Assembly (NCBI GenBank): GCA_946481445.1
Contig: CAMLOA010000069.1
Span: forward strand, 1 to 7,906
DNA: 7,906 nucleotides
Direction: 5' to 3'
From: an uncultured Devosia sp.
GTDB lineage: Bacteria; Pseudomonadota; Alphaproteobacteria; Rhizobiales; Devosiaceae
The notes beneath the pieces were generated by a model that worked only from the letters and a program-made list of their open reading frames with translations, had not been told where the DNA came from and made no database searches. Both the position numbers and the translations under genes were made by a program. How positions within the stretch are numbered: position 1 is the stretch's first letter; each line of letters begins with the position of its first letter. Shown one piece after another: positions 1 through 6,294 of this stretch.

Positions 1-1042
1 GGCGCGGATGGTGCGTCAGGTCACGCAGCGAGCTCCAGCTGAAGGTGCCGATCGACACCATGATCATGATGGCGACCAGCGCGGGCATGGGGATCAGGCC
101 GACCCAGTCGCCCAGTACCAGCAGCAGGAACAACAGTATGGCGCCGGCTGCGAAGGTGGATAGCCGCGTCCTGCCCCCCGATTTCACATTGATGACCGAT
201 TGCCCGATCATGGCGCAGCCCGCCATGCCGCCGAACAGGCCCGAGGCGATATTGGCGATGCCCTGACCGATGCTTTCGCGGTTCTTGTCGCTGCCGGTAT
301 CGGTCATCTGGTCGACGATGGAGGCGGTAAGCAGGCTTTCGAGCAGGCCCACGACCGCCACGGCGATGGCAGTGGGCAGGATGATGAGCAGTGTTTCAAG
401 CGTGAAGGGCACATTGGGGATAAGGAGCGAGGGCAAGGCATTGGGCAATTGGCCAAGATCGGCCACGCTGCGGGTATCGATGTTGAACATCAGCGCGGCC
501 GCCGTCAGCACCAGGATACAGACCAGCGGCGATGGAACGAGGCGCGTGAGGCGCGGGAACAGGTAGATGATGGCCAGCCCCGCCGCGATCATGGCGTAGG
601 TCTGCCAGGACACTCCGATCAGTTCGGGCAACTGTGCCATGAAGATCAGGATGGCCAGCGCATTGACGAAGCCGGTCATCACCGAGCGGGAGACGAAGCG
701 CATGATGTAGCCGATGCGCAGCCAGCCGGCGGCGATCTGGATGATGCCGGCCAGGATGGTCGCGGCCAGCAGGTATTCTAGACCGTGCTCCCGCACGAGC
801 GTCCCAAAGAGCACGGCCGTTGCCGCCGTGGCGGCCGAGATCATGGCCGGCCGCCCACCGGCGAAGGAAATGACGATGGCGATGACCACCGAGGCGTAGA
901 GCCCCACCTTGGGGTCTACCCCTGCGATAATGGAAAAACCGATGGCCTCGGGAATAAGCGCGAGGGCAACGACGATGCCCGAAAGGATGTCGCCGCGAAA
1001 ATTGGAGAGCCAGTCACGGCGGAGAGTCTGCAAAAAGGTCAT
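1..1042 (-). CDS. SulP-family inorganic anion transporter (3' end cut by window edge)
   Basis: This is an inner-membrane secondary transporter of the SulP/SLC26 family, which moves sulfate, bicarbonate or other anions. The reading frame stays open from an ATG at 1040-1042 to the window edge, giving about 347 residues. Residues 30-51 carry the SulP signature ([22 protein letters not shown]), followed by [13 protein letters not shown] near 63-75. Many hydrophobic helices follow, including the segments ending [13 protein letters not shown] and [17 protein letters not shown] full SulP protein is roughly 500 residues or more and usually ends in a STAS domain, which would lie beyond the edge and cannot be confirmed. 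The substrate cannot be told from sequence, and no sulfate-assimilation gene lies nearby to support sulfate. The start has only a weak GGAC-type ribosome binding site. The gene is probably transcribed separately from the operon upstream, because a 172-base gap with a possible terminator lies between them. Confidence 0.93.
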   Translation of the reverse strand, partial: MTFLQTLRRDWLSNFRGDILSGIVVALALIPEAIGFSIIAGVDPKVGLYASVVIAIVISFAGGRPAMISAATAATAVLFGTLVREHGLEYLLAATILAGIIQIAAGWLRIGYIMRFVSRSVMTGFVNALAILIFMAQLPELIGVSWQTYAMIAAGLAIIYLFPRLTRLVPSPLVCILVLTAAALMFNIDTRSVADLGQLPNALPSLLIPNVPFTLETLLIILPTAIAVAVVGLLESLLTASIVDQMTDTGSDKNRESIGQGIANIASGLFGGMAGCAMIGQSVINVKSGGRTRLSTFAAGAILLFLLLVLGDWVGLIPMPALVAIMIMVSIGTFSWSSLRDLTHHPR

Positions 1043-1112
1043 GAAGTGTCCAGACGGCTGAAGTCGCACGAAGCGAGAGCGCGTTGTGAGCCAGATAAGG
1101 CTTGCTGGATTG

Positions 1113-1177
1113 TCTGGCGGATCGGCGGCCAGAAGAGCCACCCGGAATTGCACCGGGTCCGAAGGACTGCGTGCTCT
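1113..1177 (-). other. Compact three-way-junction inverted-repeat element upstream of the SulP gene
   Basis: In the SulP leader direction, AGAGCAC (1177-1171) pairs with GTGGCTCT (1141-1134) through one bulged G. It encloses two hairpins with no bases between them: GTCC-ttc-GGAC (1167-1157) and CCGG-tgcaatt-CCGG (1156-1142). A fourth stem follows at once, TCTGGC/GCCAGA (1133-1128 with 1118-1113, loop of 9). The arrangement could be a structured 5' leader, a protein-binding DNA element or a decayed RNA gene. The heptaloop hairpin resembles a tRNA T-arm, and its GGTGCAATTCC stretch resembles one box of cobalamin riboswitches, but the remaining parts of either are absent. The pairings are directly visible; any function is inference. 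Confidence 0.35.
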
Positions 1178-1193
1178 TTCGCCCACTAGAGGC

Positions 1194-1216
1194 AAAAGAT
1201 CAAGCGCGGACGCGCT
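1194..1216 (-). terminator. Possible weak intrinsic terminator after the membrane-protein gene
   Basis: The inverted repeat AGCGCG/CGCGCT (1216-1211 and 1208-1203, read on the minus strand) begins inside the TAG stop of the four-helix protein gene. It can form a five-pair GC stem with a four-base loop, followed by TTGATCTTTT. The T tract is short and interrupted, so termination would be weak or might depend on Rho. The position, at the end of the gshB-hydrolase-membrane protein cluster and before the separate SulP leader, suits a terminator. Confidence 0.35.
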
Positions 1217-1580
1217 AGGCTATTCTTGCCAGCACCGCCAGGCCGACAATCCCCACCACGCCCAGCACGTCGAGGAAGCGATTGCCGATCCAGCCAGCGC
1301 GCGGTCTGGTGCTCGGCAGCAGCCGGATCAGCCACAGGCCGCCATAGAGCACCCAGACGCCGAAGAACAGGACCAGCAGCAGTTCGGCCAGTGCGCTTTC
1401 GGTAAAGCCCACCATCAGCCTGGTGACGAAGCCGCCGACCAGCACGAAGAGCACATAGCCGACCAGGACCGCGAGCGAAGTGCGCCAGAAGGCCTTTCCC
1501 AGGCGCGGGTCGCGCTTCTGCAGCCCGCGCCAGACCAGCCAGGAAATGGCGGCCAGCACCGCCGCGCCGAGCAGGTACAT
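1215..1580 (-). CDS. Small four-helix membrane protein of unknown function
   Basis: I do not recognise this 121-residue protein. It has four hydrophobic segments at about residues 2-19, 34-53, 64-88 and 103-120, with short basic loops ([12 protein letters not shown] at 18-29 and [10 protein letters not shown] at 92-101), so it is an integral inner-membrane protein. No catalytic motif is visible. The ATG is well bounded: an in-frame TAA lies three codons upstream and the first helix starts at once. The other minus-strand frame through the region gives an Arg/Ala/Gly-rich shadow, which supports this frame. There is no good ribosome binding site. Instead the ATG overlaps the TGA of a 26-codon ORF (TGATG), which suggests translation coupled to it. 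The gene is the last of the cluster running from gshB and may depend on that transcript. Confidence 0.7.
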   Translation of the reverse strand: MYLLGAAVLAAISWLVWRGLQKRDPRLGKAFWRTSLAVLVGYVLFVLVGGFVTRLMVGFTESALAELLLVLFFGVWVLYGGLWLIRLLPSTRPRAGWIGNRFLDVLGVVGIVGLAVLARIA

Positions 1581-1660
1581 CAGGCGTTACGCCTGCGGGT
1601 GAAACCACAATCGGACCGTAGCGGGGCGGGTTCGTTCGGTGTCGCAAATTTCTTGTTCAT
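1580..1660 (-). CDS. Candidate 26-residue leader peptide or mini-protein coupled to the membrane protein
   Basis: An ATG at 1658-1660 opens a 26-codon frame beginning MNKKFATPNEPAPLRSDCGF and ending TRRRNA. It is hydrophilic, with a basic C-terminus and one cysteine. A GGA lies five bases before the ATG. Its TGA (1580-1582) overlaps the ATG of the membrane protein by one base (TGATG), the usual layout for re-initiation or coupling, and that downstream start has no clear ribosome binding site of its own. The mini-ORF fills most of the 111-base gap after the serine hydrolase. Whether the peptide has a function or translation of the frame merely delivers ribosomes cannot be decided here, and chance is possible at this length. 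Confidence 0.4.
   Translation of the reverse strand: MNKKFATPNEPAPLRSDCGFTRRRNA
1581..1595. repeat. Perfect inverted repeat at the mini-ORF/membrane-protein junction
   Basis: CAGGCGTTACGCCTG is a six-base-pair perfect stem with a TTA loop. It lies directly before the ATG of the membrane protein and covers the last codons of the mini-ORF, ending inside its TGA. In mRNA this hairpin would hide the initiation region unless ribosomes translating the mini-ORF open it, which fits translational coupling. The symmetry is visible in the sequence; the regulatory role is inferred. Confidence 0.5.
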
Positions 1661-1691
1661 GGCGTCCAGCCTGGCAGATGACGGGGCAGCA

Positions 1692-2648
1692 CTAAGCCAT
1701 TCCGCCGAGCGCCGCAAAGACAGAATCCACCAGCCCGATCACTGTCTCGGCTCCATCTCCTGCCCCCAGACCAACGACCGAGAGGCCGATGCCGGGGCAG
1801 CGGATCGCCTTGGCTGCCGCACCCGGCCAAGTGCCGCCATGGACATAGACTGGCGTCTCCGCCGTGCCGCGCAGGCCAATTCCCCAGCCATAGCCGGTGG
1901 TTGTCCCATCCAGCAATCTGCCGGGTCGGGTGACCAGGCTCTCCACGCGCAGCCGGTCGCGATTCTGACCATCCAGCCATAGCGCGAATGCGGCAGCCGT
2001 CGTCCATAGTCCGCCGTCACCGGTCGAGAGCGGCAGGCTCCGGCCCAGCATGGACCATTGCTCGCTCGCAGGCGTGCCAGGCCTGGAGGAAAAGGTCAAA
2101 CCGGCAAGGCCGAGCGGGGACAGCACGTCGCTGGTCACAAGAGCCGGAAAGCTCAAGGCACAGACCTCTTCGACGATACGCGCCAGAACTATGTAGCCGG
2201 CATTGGAATAGGCATGGGCCGAACCGGCCGGCCGAGATGGCGGGCTGCCCTGGGAAATCCGGCCCATGACCCACGCATTGGTCCATTTGGCACCGGAGAG
2301 GCCGGCCTCCAGCACACCTTGCTCCGGCATCCCGCCAATGTGGTGCAGGAGCTGGCGGACCGTCACCGGCCCTGCCCACCGTGCTGCCTCCGGCAGGATG
2401 GAGGCAACTTGCGCGTCGACGTCCAGCAGGCCCCGGCGAACCAGGACGGCAATCGCCGCACCCGTCACCTGTTTGGCAAGGCTGGCACCGTAGAACATGT
2501 CGTCTGGCGTAACACGCCGGCCTGAAGGCCAATGCCCATCGACATGACAGCTAACCTCACCCGAGGCCGTGACGATGGCCAGCGAGACCGGACCCCCGTC
2601 CTTGCGGCCCTGCACGATGCTCGCCAGGTGGGCCGGGACGTCCGGCAC
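1692..2648 (-). CDS. Serine hydrolase, beta-lactamase class C / penicillin-binding-protein fold
   Basis: This 318-residue protein belongs to the large family of class C beta-lactamases, D-Ala-D-Ala carboxypeptidases and esterases that work through an acyl-enzyme serine. All three family motifs are present: SLAK (Ser56, Lys59), YSN (Tyr147, Asn149) and HGG (270-272). The leucine-rich RQLLHHIGGMPE at 98-109 and the GLWTTAAAFALWL segment around 213-225 are also typical. No signal peptide or lipobox is visible, so it is predicted to be cytoplasmic; that argues against a periplasmic antibiotic-degrading lactamase and favours an esterase or peptidase, but the substrate is unknown. The start is a GTG three bases after the gshB TGA and in the same frame, so translation is probably coupled to gshB. 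Confidence 0.85.
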   Translation of the reverse strand: MPDVPAHLASIVQGRKDGGPVSLAIVTASGEVSCHVDGHWPSGRRVTPDDMFYGASLAKQVTGAAIAVLVRRGLLDVDAQVASILPEAARWAGPVTVRQLLHHIGGMPEQGVLEAGLSGAKWTNAWVMGRISQGSPPSRPAGSAHAYSNAGYIVLARIVEEVCALSFPALVTSDVLSPLGLAGLTFSSRPGTPASEQWSMLGRSLPLSTGDGGLWTTAAAFALWLDGQNRDRLRVESLVTRPGRLLDGTTTGYGWGIGLRGTAETPVYVHGGTWPGAAAKAIRCPGIGLSVVGLGAGDGAETVIGLVDSVFAALGGMA

Positions 2649-2651
2649 CGA

Positions 2652-3596
2652 TCAGACCCGGCGCCTCTCGATGGCGTCCCAGATCATCACGGCGATGTCG
2701 GGCCCGCCGAAGCGCTTGATCTCGCGGATGCCGGTGGGAGAGGTGACGTTGATCTCGGTGAGATAGTCGCCGATCACATCGATGCCGACAAAGATCATGC
2801 CCCGTTCCTTGAGCGCCGGGGCGATGGTGGCGCAGATTTCACGCTCGCGGGCGGTGAGTTCGGACAGTTCCGGCCGCCCGCCGACATGCATGTTGGATCG
2901 CGCCTCGCCATCGGCGGGAATGCGGTTGAGGCCGGCCACCGGCTCGCCGTCGATGATGATGATGCGCTTGTCGCCCTTCCTGACATCGGGGAGGTATTTC
3001 TGCACCATGAAGGGTTCGCGGAAGCTCTGCTCGAACAGCTCGATCAGCGAATTGAGATTGTGGTCGCCTTCCTGGATGAAGAACACGCCGGCCCCGCCAT
3101 TGCCGTAGAGCGGCTTGACGATGATGTTGCCATGCTCGCGGCGGAAATCGTGGATCATCGCCCGGTCGCGCGTCACCAGGGTCGGCGGCATCAGTTCGGG
3201 AAAATCGGTGACGAGGATCTTTTCGGGGGCGTTGCGCACCGTGGCGGCGGGATTGACCACCAGGGTCGAGGGCGGCAGCTTTTCGAGCAGATGGGTCAGG
3301 GTGATGTAGTTCATGTCGAAGGGCGGATCCTGACGCATCAGCACCACGTCCTGGGTGGAAAGGTCCACCCGGCGCGCTTCCCCGAGCGCAAAATGCTCGC
3401 CCTTGGGCTTGTCGTCCACGGTGATGGGCTGGGCCAAAGCCGAAACCGTGTGCCCGCGCAGGGCCAGGGTGTCGGGCGTATAGTGCAGCAGCTCATGGCC
3501 GCGCGCCTGGGCCTCCAGCATCATGGCGAAGGTGGAATCGCCGCGCGGGTTGATCGATGCGACATGGTCCATCTGGACCGCGACTTTGAGTTTCAT
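2652..3596 (-). CDS. gshB: Glutathione synthetase
   Basis: GshB joins gamma-glutamylcysteine and glycine with ATP, the second step of glutathione synthesis in the cytoplasm. The protein has 314 residues, matching the family's ~315. Visible ATP-grasp features are the N-terminal [22 protein letters not shown] (5-26), [19 protein letters not shown] (87-105), the nucleotide-binding [15 protein letters not shown] (158-172), [28 protein letters not shown] (208-235) and the metal-binding end [25 protein letters not shown] (269-293). The ATG has a good ribosome binding site (AAGAGG five bases upstream). A REP-like repeat pair separates gshB from yraN upstream, so it may have its own promoter, although none is obvious. 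The serine hydrolase follows after three bases. Confidence 0.97.
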   Translation of the reverse strand: MKLKVAVQMDHVASINPRGDSTFAMMLEAQARGHELLHYTPDTLALRGHTVSALAQPITVDDKPKGEHFALGEARRVDLSTQDVVLMRQDPPFDMNYITLTHLLEKLPPSTLVVNPAATVRNAPEKILVTDFPELMPPTLVTRDRAMIHDFRREHGNIIVKPLYGNGGAGVFFIQEGDHNLNSLIELFEQSFREPFMVQKYLPDVRKGDKRIIIIDGEPVAGLNRIPADGEARSNMHVGGRPELSELTAREREICATIAPALKERGMIFVGIDVIGDYLTEINVTSPTGIREIKRFGGPDIAVMIWDAIERRRV

Positions 3597-3644
3597 GCTG
3601 GCCTCTTGGGCGGCCCGTCACACTTGGGCCATTCACATCCACAA

Positions 3645-3721
3645 CGTCATCCCCGCGAAAGCGGGGACCTCTGTTCACTGAGCCACCCCAAACGGAGGTT
3701 CCCGCTTTCGCGGAAACGACT
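3645..3721. repeat. Inverted pair of REP-like palindromic repeats between yraN and gshB
   Basis: Two 29-base arms (3645-3673 and 3693-3721) lie in opposite orientation around a 19-base spacer, and 23 of 29 positions match when one is reverse-complemented. Each arm contains its own hairpin: CCCCGC-GAAA-GCGGGG at 3651-3666 and CCGC-tttc-GCGG at 3702-3713. The core GTCATCCCCGCGAAAGCGGG is a widely dispersed proteobacterial REP-type sequence (established knowledge). It fills most of the 137-base gap and could stabilise the yraN 3' end, attenuate readthrough into gshB or bind protein. No gene is seen in the gap. Confidence 0.85.
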
Positions 3722-3733
3722 CCGTGGGTGCGA

Positions 3734-4117
3734 TCATCCCGCATCGAACGCATTGACCACATGGCGCGGCCAGCGGCCCGGCGCAAGGAGAATCACGTCG
3801 AAGCGGAAGTCGGTTTCTGCCTTGGTGGGGTTCTGCGCCAGCCAGTACTGCGCTGCGCGGACGATGCGCGACCGGTTCACCGCCAGCAGGGCCTCCTCCT
3901 CGCCGGCGCGGCGGCGTGCCTTGACCTCGACGAAGACCGTGGTGCCGAAGCGCTCGGCCACGAGGTCGATTTCCCCGACCGGGGTTTTGTAGCGCCGAGC
4001 GACGATGCGGTAGAGCTTGAGCTGCAGCAGCAGGGCCGCCACCGCCTCGCCACGATGACCCTCCAGATAGGCGGCGATACGGGCCTTACTCTTGGGCTTT
4101 GAGGGCGAGGGCGGCAT
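3734..4117 (-). CDS. yraN: YraN/UPF0102-family nuclease-like protein
   Basis: This 127-residue protein belongs to the UPF0102 family, which has a predicted Holliday-junction-resolvase-like (PD-(D/E)xK) endonuclease fold; its role is not well established. The motif residues are present: RGE (22-24), GEIDLVA (48-54) and FVEVKAR (62-68), with Glu24, Asp51, Glu64 and Lys66 as likely active-site residues. Length and motif spacing are normal. The N-terminus is lysine/proline-rich (PPSPSKPKSK). The gene starts inside the end of rsmI, overlapping it by 32 bases in another frame, so the two are cotranscribed and probably translationally coupled. The stop TGA at 3734-3736 lies 12 bases from the REP-like pair. 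Confidence 0.93.
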   Translation of the reverse strand: MPPSPSKPKSKARIAAYLEGHRGEAVAALLLQLKLYRIVARRYKTPVGEIDLVAERFGTTVFVEVKARRRAGEEEALLAVNRSRIVRAAQYWLAQNPTKAETDFRFDVILLAPGRWPRHVVNAFDAG

Positions 4118-4973
4118 CGTAGACTTCCTTGCGCTTGAGCCCGAATCTCTTGGTCACTTCATCAACGGCGACACGCAGAGGCTGATCGGCCATTTCGGCC
4201 CGCAGTGCGGCCTGCCAATCCGCGGCGGCGGGCGCGGCGGGCGCCTCTGCCCCGGCCACCACGATCACCGCCTCGCCCCTGGTCTCGCCAGCCGCGAATT
4301 CGGCCGCCAGCGCCGCCAGCGTGCCGCGATGGGTGCGCTCGAAGCGCTTGGTCAGCTCCAGCGCCACCACTGCCTGGCGCTCTCCGAGCACCTCGGCCAT
4401 GGCGGCCAGCGTATCGTCGAGCCGGCGGGGGCTTTCGTAGAAGACCAGCGTTTCACGTGAATCGCGCAGGGCCAGAAGCGCATTGGCCCGCGCCCCCGCC
4501 TTGGGGGGCAGGAAGCCGTGAAAGGCGAAGGCATCGGTGGGCAGGCCGGCGACCACCAGGGCCGAGAGCAGGGCGGAGGGGCCGGGCACCGCAAAGACGG
4601 GCAGGTTGGCCTCGGCCAATGCCCGGATCAGCGGAAAGCCCGGATCGGACAGCAGCGGCGTGCCGGCATCGGAAATCAGCGCCAGCGCCGCCCCGCCGGC
4701 AATGCGGTTGACGATGTCCTCGGCCTTGGCCCGTTCATTGTGCTCATGCAGGGCCACCCGGCGCGTGCGGATGCCATAGTGGTCGAGCAGCCGGGCCGAT
4801 TGCCGCGTATCCTCGCACAGCACCGCCTCGACCGCAGCCAGCGTCTCGAGCGCCCTTATGGTGATGTCGCGCAGGTTGCCGATGGGGGTGGCCACGACAT
4901 AGAGGCCGGGCGCCAATGGCGGCGCCTCGAAAGTCGACCCGGCGATGAAATAGCCCGAACTGGTGTCAGCCAT
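4086..4973 (-). CDS. rsmI: 16S rRNA (cytidine(1402)-2'-O)-methyltransferase
   Basis: RsmI uses S-adenosylmethionine to methylate the 2'-O of C1402 in the decoding centre of 16S rRNA. The 295-residue protein belongs to the tetrapyrrole-methylase fold. It shows the full signature set: LYVVATPIGNLRDITIRALETL (24-45), VLCEDTRQSARLLDHYGI (51-68), ALISDAGTPLLSDPGFPLIR (98-117), VPGPSALLSALVVAGLPTDAFAFHGFLPPK (129-158) and VFYESPRRL (177-185). About 20 residues precede the core, a short N-terminal extension. The C-terminal DEVTKRFGLKRKEVYDAAL segment is also typical. The ATG has only a weak ribosome binding site. The gene is divergent from the LpoA-like lipoprotein gene and is first of an rsmI-yraN pair. 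Confidence 0.97.
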   Translation of the reverse strand: MADTSSGYFIAGSTFEAPPLAPGLYVVATPIGNLRDITIRALETLAAVEAVLCEDTRQSARLLDHYGIRTRRVALHEHNERAKAEDIVNRIAGGAALALISDAGTPLLSDPGFPLIRALAEANLPVFAVPGPSALLSALVVAGLPTDAFAFHGFLPPKAGARANALLALRDSRETLVFYESPRRLDDTLAAMAEVLGERQAVVALELTKRFERTHRGTLAALAAEFAAGETRGEAVIVVAGAEAPAAPAAADWQAALRAEMADQPLRVAVDEVTKRFGLKRKEVYDAALALKAQE

Positions 4974-5055
4974 GCGCCCGAAATCCGACGGTTGAGGATT
5001 GGTTAAGCAATGCGGCTCTAAATGTTAACAGTCTGCTAGCACTTTGGGGCAATGC
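4974..5055. promoter_or_regulatory. Divergent intergenic region, expected promoters for rsmI and the lipoprotein gene
   Basis: These 82 bases must hold promoters for both divergent genes. The centre (4992-5030) is clearly AT-richer than its surroundings and includes TTGAGG, TTGGTT and the perfect palindrome TGTTAACA (5023-5030), followed by GCTAGC (5035-5040). No -35/-10 pair with good spacing stands out, so I do not assign promoter boxes. The palindromes may be operator-like or chance. Confidence 0.35.
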
Positions 5056-6288
5056 GTGACCATTGATCGAATGCCATGTCATGGTATCCGACGCGCCTTT
5101 TGCGCCATGGCCGTGTTCGCGCTGGCCGCCTGCTCGCCCGGTTCCTTCCAGTTCGGCTCCCGTACGCTCGACTTCGGCGGCGGTTCGCCCCAGCCCATTC
5201 CGACACAGCCGGCGCCCATGCTGCCCAGTGCACAAGGCCAGGTTTTCGGTCGCGGGCCGGTGCCGGTGGCCCTGCTGCTGCCGCTTTCGGGCGATCCGAC
5301 TCTGGCCGGTGTCGGGCAATCCATGGCCAATGCCAGCCGGTTAGCGATGAGCTTCATCGAGCAGAACCCCAATATCGGGGAGAACATCACCATCACCCTG
5401 CGCGACACCGGCGGCAGTTCGGCCGGCGCCATCAATGCCGCCAATGCGGCAATCATGGGCGGCGCGAAGCTGATCCTGGGACCGCTCAGGGGCGATGAAG
5501 TCACCGCTGCCGGCGCGGTCGCCCGTTCCGCCGGCGTGCCGATGATCGGCTTTTCCAACAATGCCAGCGCCGCCGGGCCGGGGGTCTACCTTCTCAGCGT
5601 CCTGCCCAACATGGAGATGAAGCGCGCCATCCGCTTCGTGCAGGGCCAGGGCCGCCGCGGCCTGGCAGGGGTGTTTCCGGCCACACCCTATGGCGAGGCC
5701 ATGGCCGCCGCCTTCCGCCAGCAGGCCAGCGCTGCCGGCTTCAACCCCCAGGCCGTCTATACGTTCGCCTCGGCCGCCGAGGCCCAGCAGATCGTCAACC
5801 AGGCGCTGCCCAATATCCAGAACGGCCTGATCGACACGCTGTTCATCCCGGACCGCGCCACGGCACCAGCCTTTGCCGCGCTGCTGGCCCAGGCCGGGGT
5901 CAGCGGCCCGAAGCTGCAGCTGGTGGGTTCGGCCGACTGGGAGGGCGACCCGGCCATTGCCGGCGCGGCGCCGCTGGCCGGCGCCATCTACCCGGCGGTG
6001 GATGCATCCGGGCTCAATGCCATCCGCGCCGATTACCAGGCTCAGTTCGGCGGCGCCCAGCCGCATGCGCTGGCCACCATCGCTTATACCGCGACGATCC
6101 TGGCCAATGTGAACACGCTGTCGCTGGCCAACCCGCCCTACAATCCGGCGCTGATGACCAGCGCCGCCGGCTTCAACGGCCGCGACGGGGTGTTCCGCTT
6201 CCTGGGCAATGGCCGGGCCGAATACGCGCTGGTGGTCAAGCAGATCGGCGCGGGCGGGGCTGGTCTGTTGGACGCGGCCAGGCTCTAG
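5056..6288 (+). CDS. LpoA-like lipoprotein with periplasmic-binding-protein fold (putative penicillin-binding protein activator)
   Basis: This is a lipoprotein of about 410 residues. A basic n-region (GIRR), a hydrophobic stretch and the lipobox LAAC put the lipidated cysteine at residue 26, so the mature protein is membrane-anchored on the periplasmic side. The body matches the type-1 periplasmic-binding fold (Peripla_BP_6): VPVALLLPLSG, then LILGPLRGDEVTAAGAVARSAGVPMIGFSNN, a linker-like FPATPYGEAM, and LQLVGSADWEGDP. In gammaproteobacteria LpoA activates PBP1A; a similar role here is inferred, and a ligand-binding role is also possible. I chose GTG 5056 because GGGG lies six bases upstream. 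ATG 5071 gives a more usual 20-residue signal peptide but lacks a ribosome binding site; TTG 5044 is less likely. The gene converges on hemW with two bases between the stops. Confidence 0.88.
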   Translation: MTIDRMPCHGIRRAFCAMAVFALAACSPGSFQFGSRTLDFGGGSPQPIPTQPAPMLPSAQGQVFGRGPVPVALLLPLSGDPTLAGVGQSMANASRLAMSFIEQNPNIGENITITLRDTGGSSAGAINAANAAIMGGAKLILGPLRGDEVTAAGAVARSAGVPMIGFSNNASAAGPGVYLLSVLPNMEMKRAIRFVQGQGRRGLAGVFPATPYGEAMAAAFRQQASAAGFNPQAVYTFASAAEAQQIVNQALPNIQNGLIDTLFIPDRATAPAFAALLAQAGVSGPKLQLVGSADWEGDPAIAGAAPLAGAIYPAVDASGLNAIRADYQAQFGGAQPHALATIAYTATILANVNTLSLANPPYNPALMTSAAGFNGRDGVFRFLGNGRAEYALVVKQIGAGGAGLLDAARL

Positions 6289-6294
6289 CGCTAG
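6285..6294. repeat. Perfect palindrome joining the stop codons of two convergent genes
   Basis: CTAGCGCTAG is a perfect 10-bp palindrome containing the TAG stop of the lipoprotein gene (6286-6288, plus) and the TAG stop of hemW (6291-6293, minus). It is flanked by GCGGC (6274-6278) and GCCGC (6295-6299), which can extend pairing around it. With no T tract on either side it is not a clear intrinsic terminator. The two transcripts must overlap at their 3' ends unless termination occurs here. Confidence 0.5.

Noticed and set aside
1134..1180. Possible tRNA or cobalamin riboswitch on the minus strand
   Set aside because: A T-arm-like hairpin and a GGTGCAATTCC box are present. However, no matching acceptor strand, D-arm or anticodon arm is found, and the other conserved cobalamin-riboswitch boxes are missing.
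200..1189. Plus-strand open frames of 193 and 134 codons
   Set aside because: They lie mostly opposite the SulP transporter gene, whose translated signature is strong; composition is that of antisense shadows.
1186..1647. Alternative minus-strand frame of 153 codons over the membrane-protein gene
   Set aside because: Its product is Arg/Ala/Gly-rich and low in hydrophobic structure, whereas the overlapping 121-codon frame gives four clean membrane helices and a bounded start.
1692..2648. Antibiotic-resistance beta-lactamase
   Set aside because: The three catalytic motifs are shared by many esterases and peptidases. There is no signal peptide and the gene is coupled to gshB, so a resistance role is not supported.
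2532..3992. Long plus-strand open frame of 486 codons opposite gshB and its flanks
   Set aside because: It is antisense to gshB and yraN, crosses the REP-like repeat and has a His/Asp/Arg-rich composition typical of shadows of GC-rich genes. gshB on the other strand is unmistakable.
4352..4594. Second minus-strand frame of 80 codons within rsmI
   Set aside because: It is a shifted frame inside a gene with continuous conserved motifs, so it is not a frameshift or nested gene.
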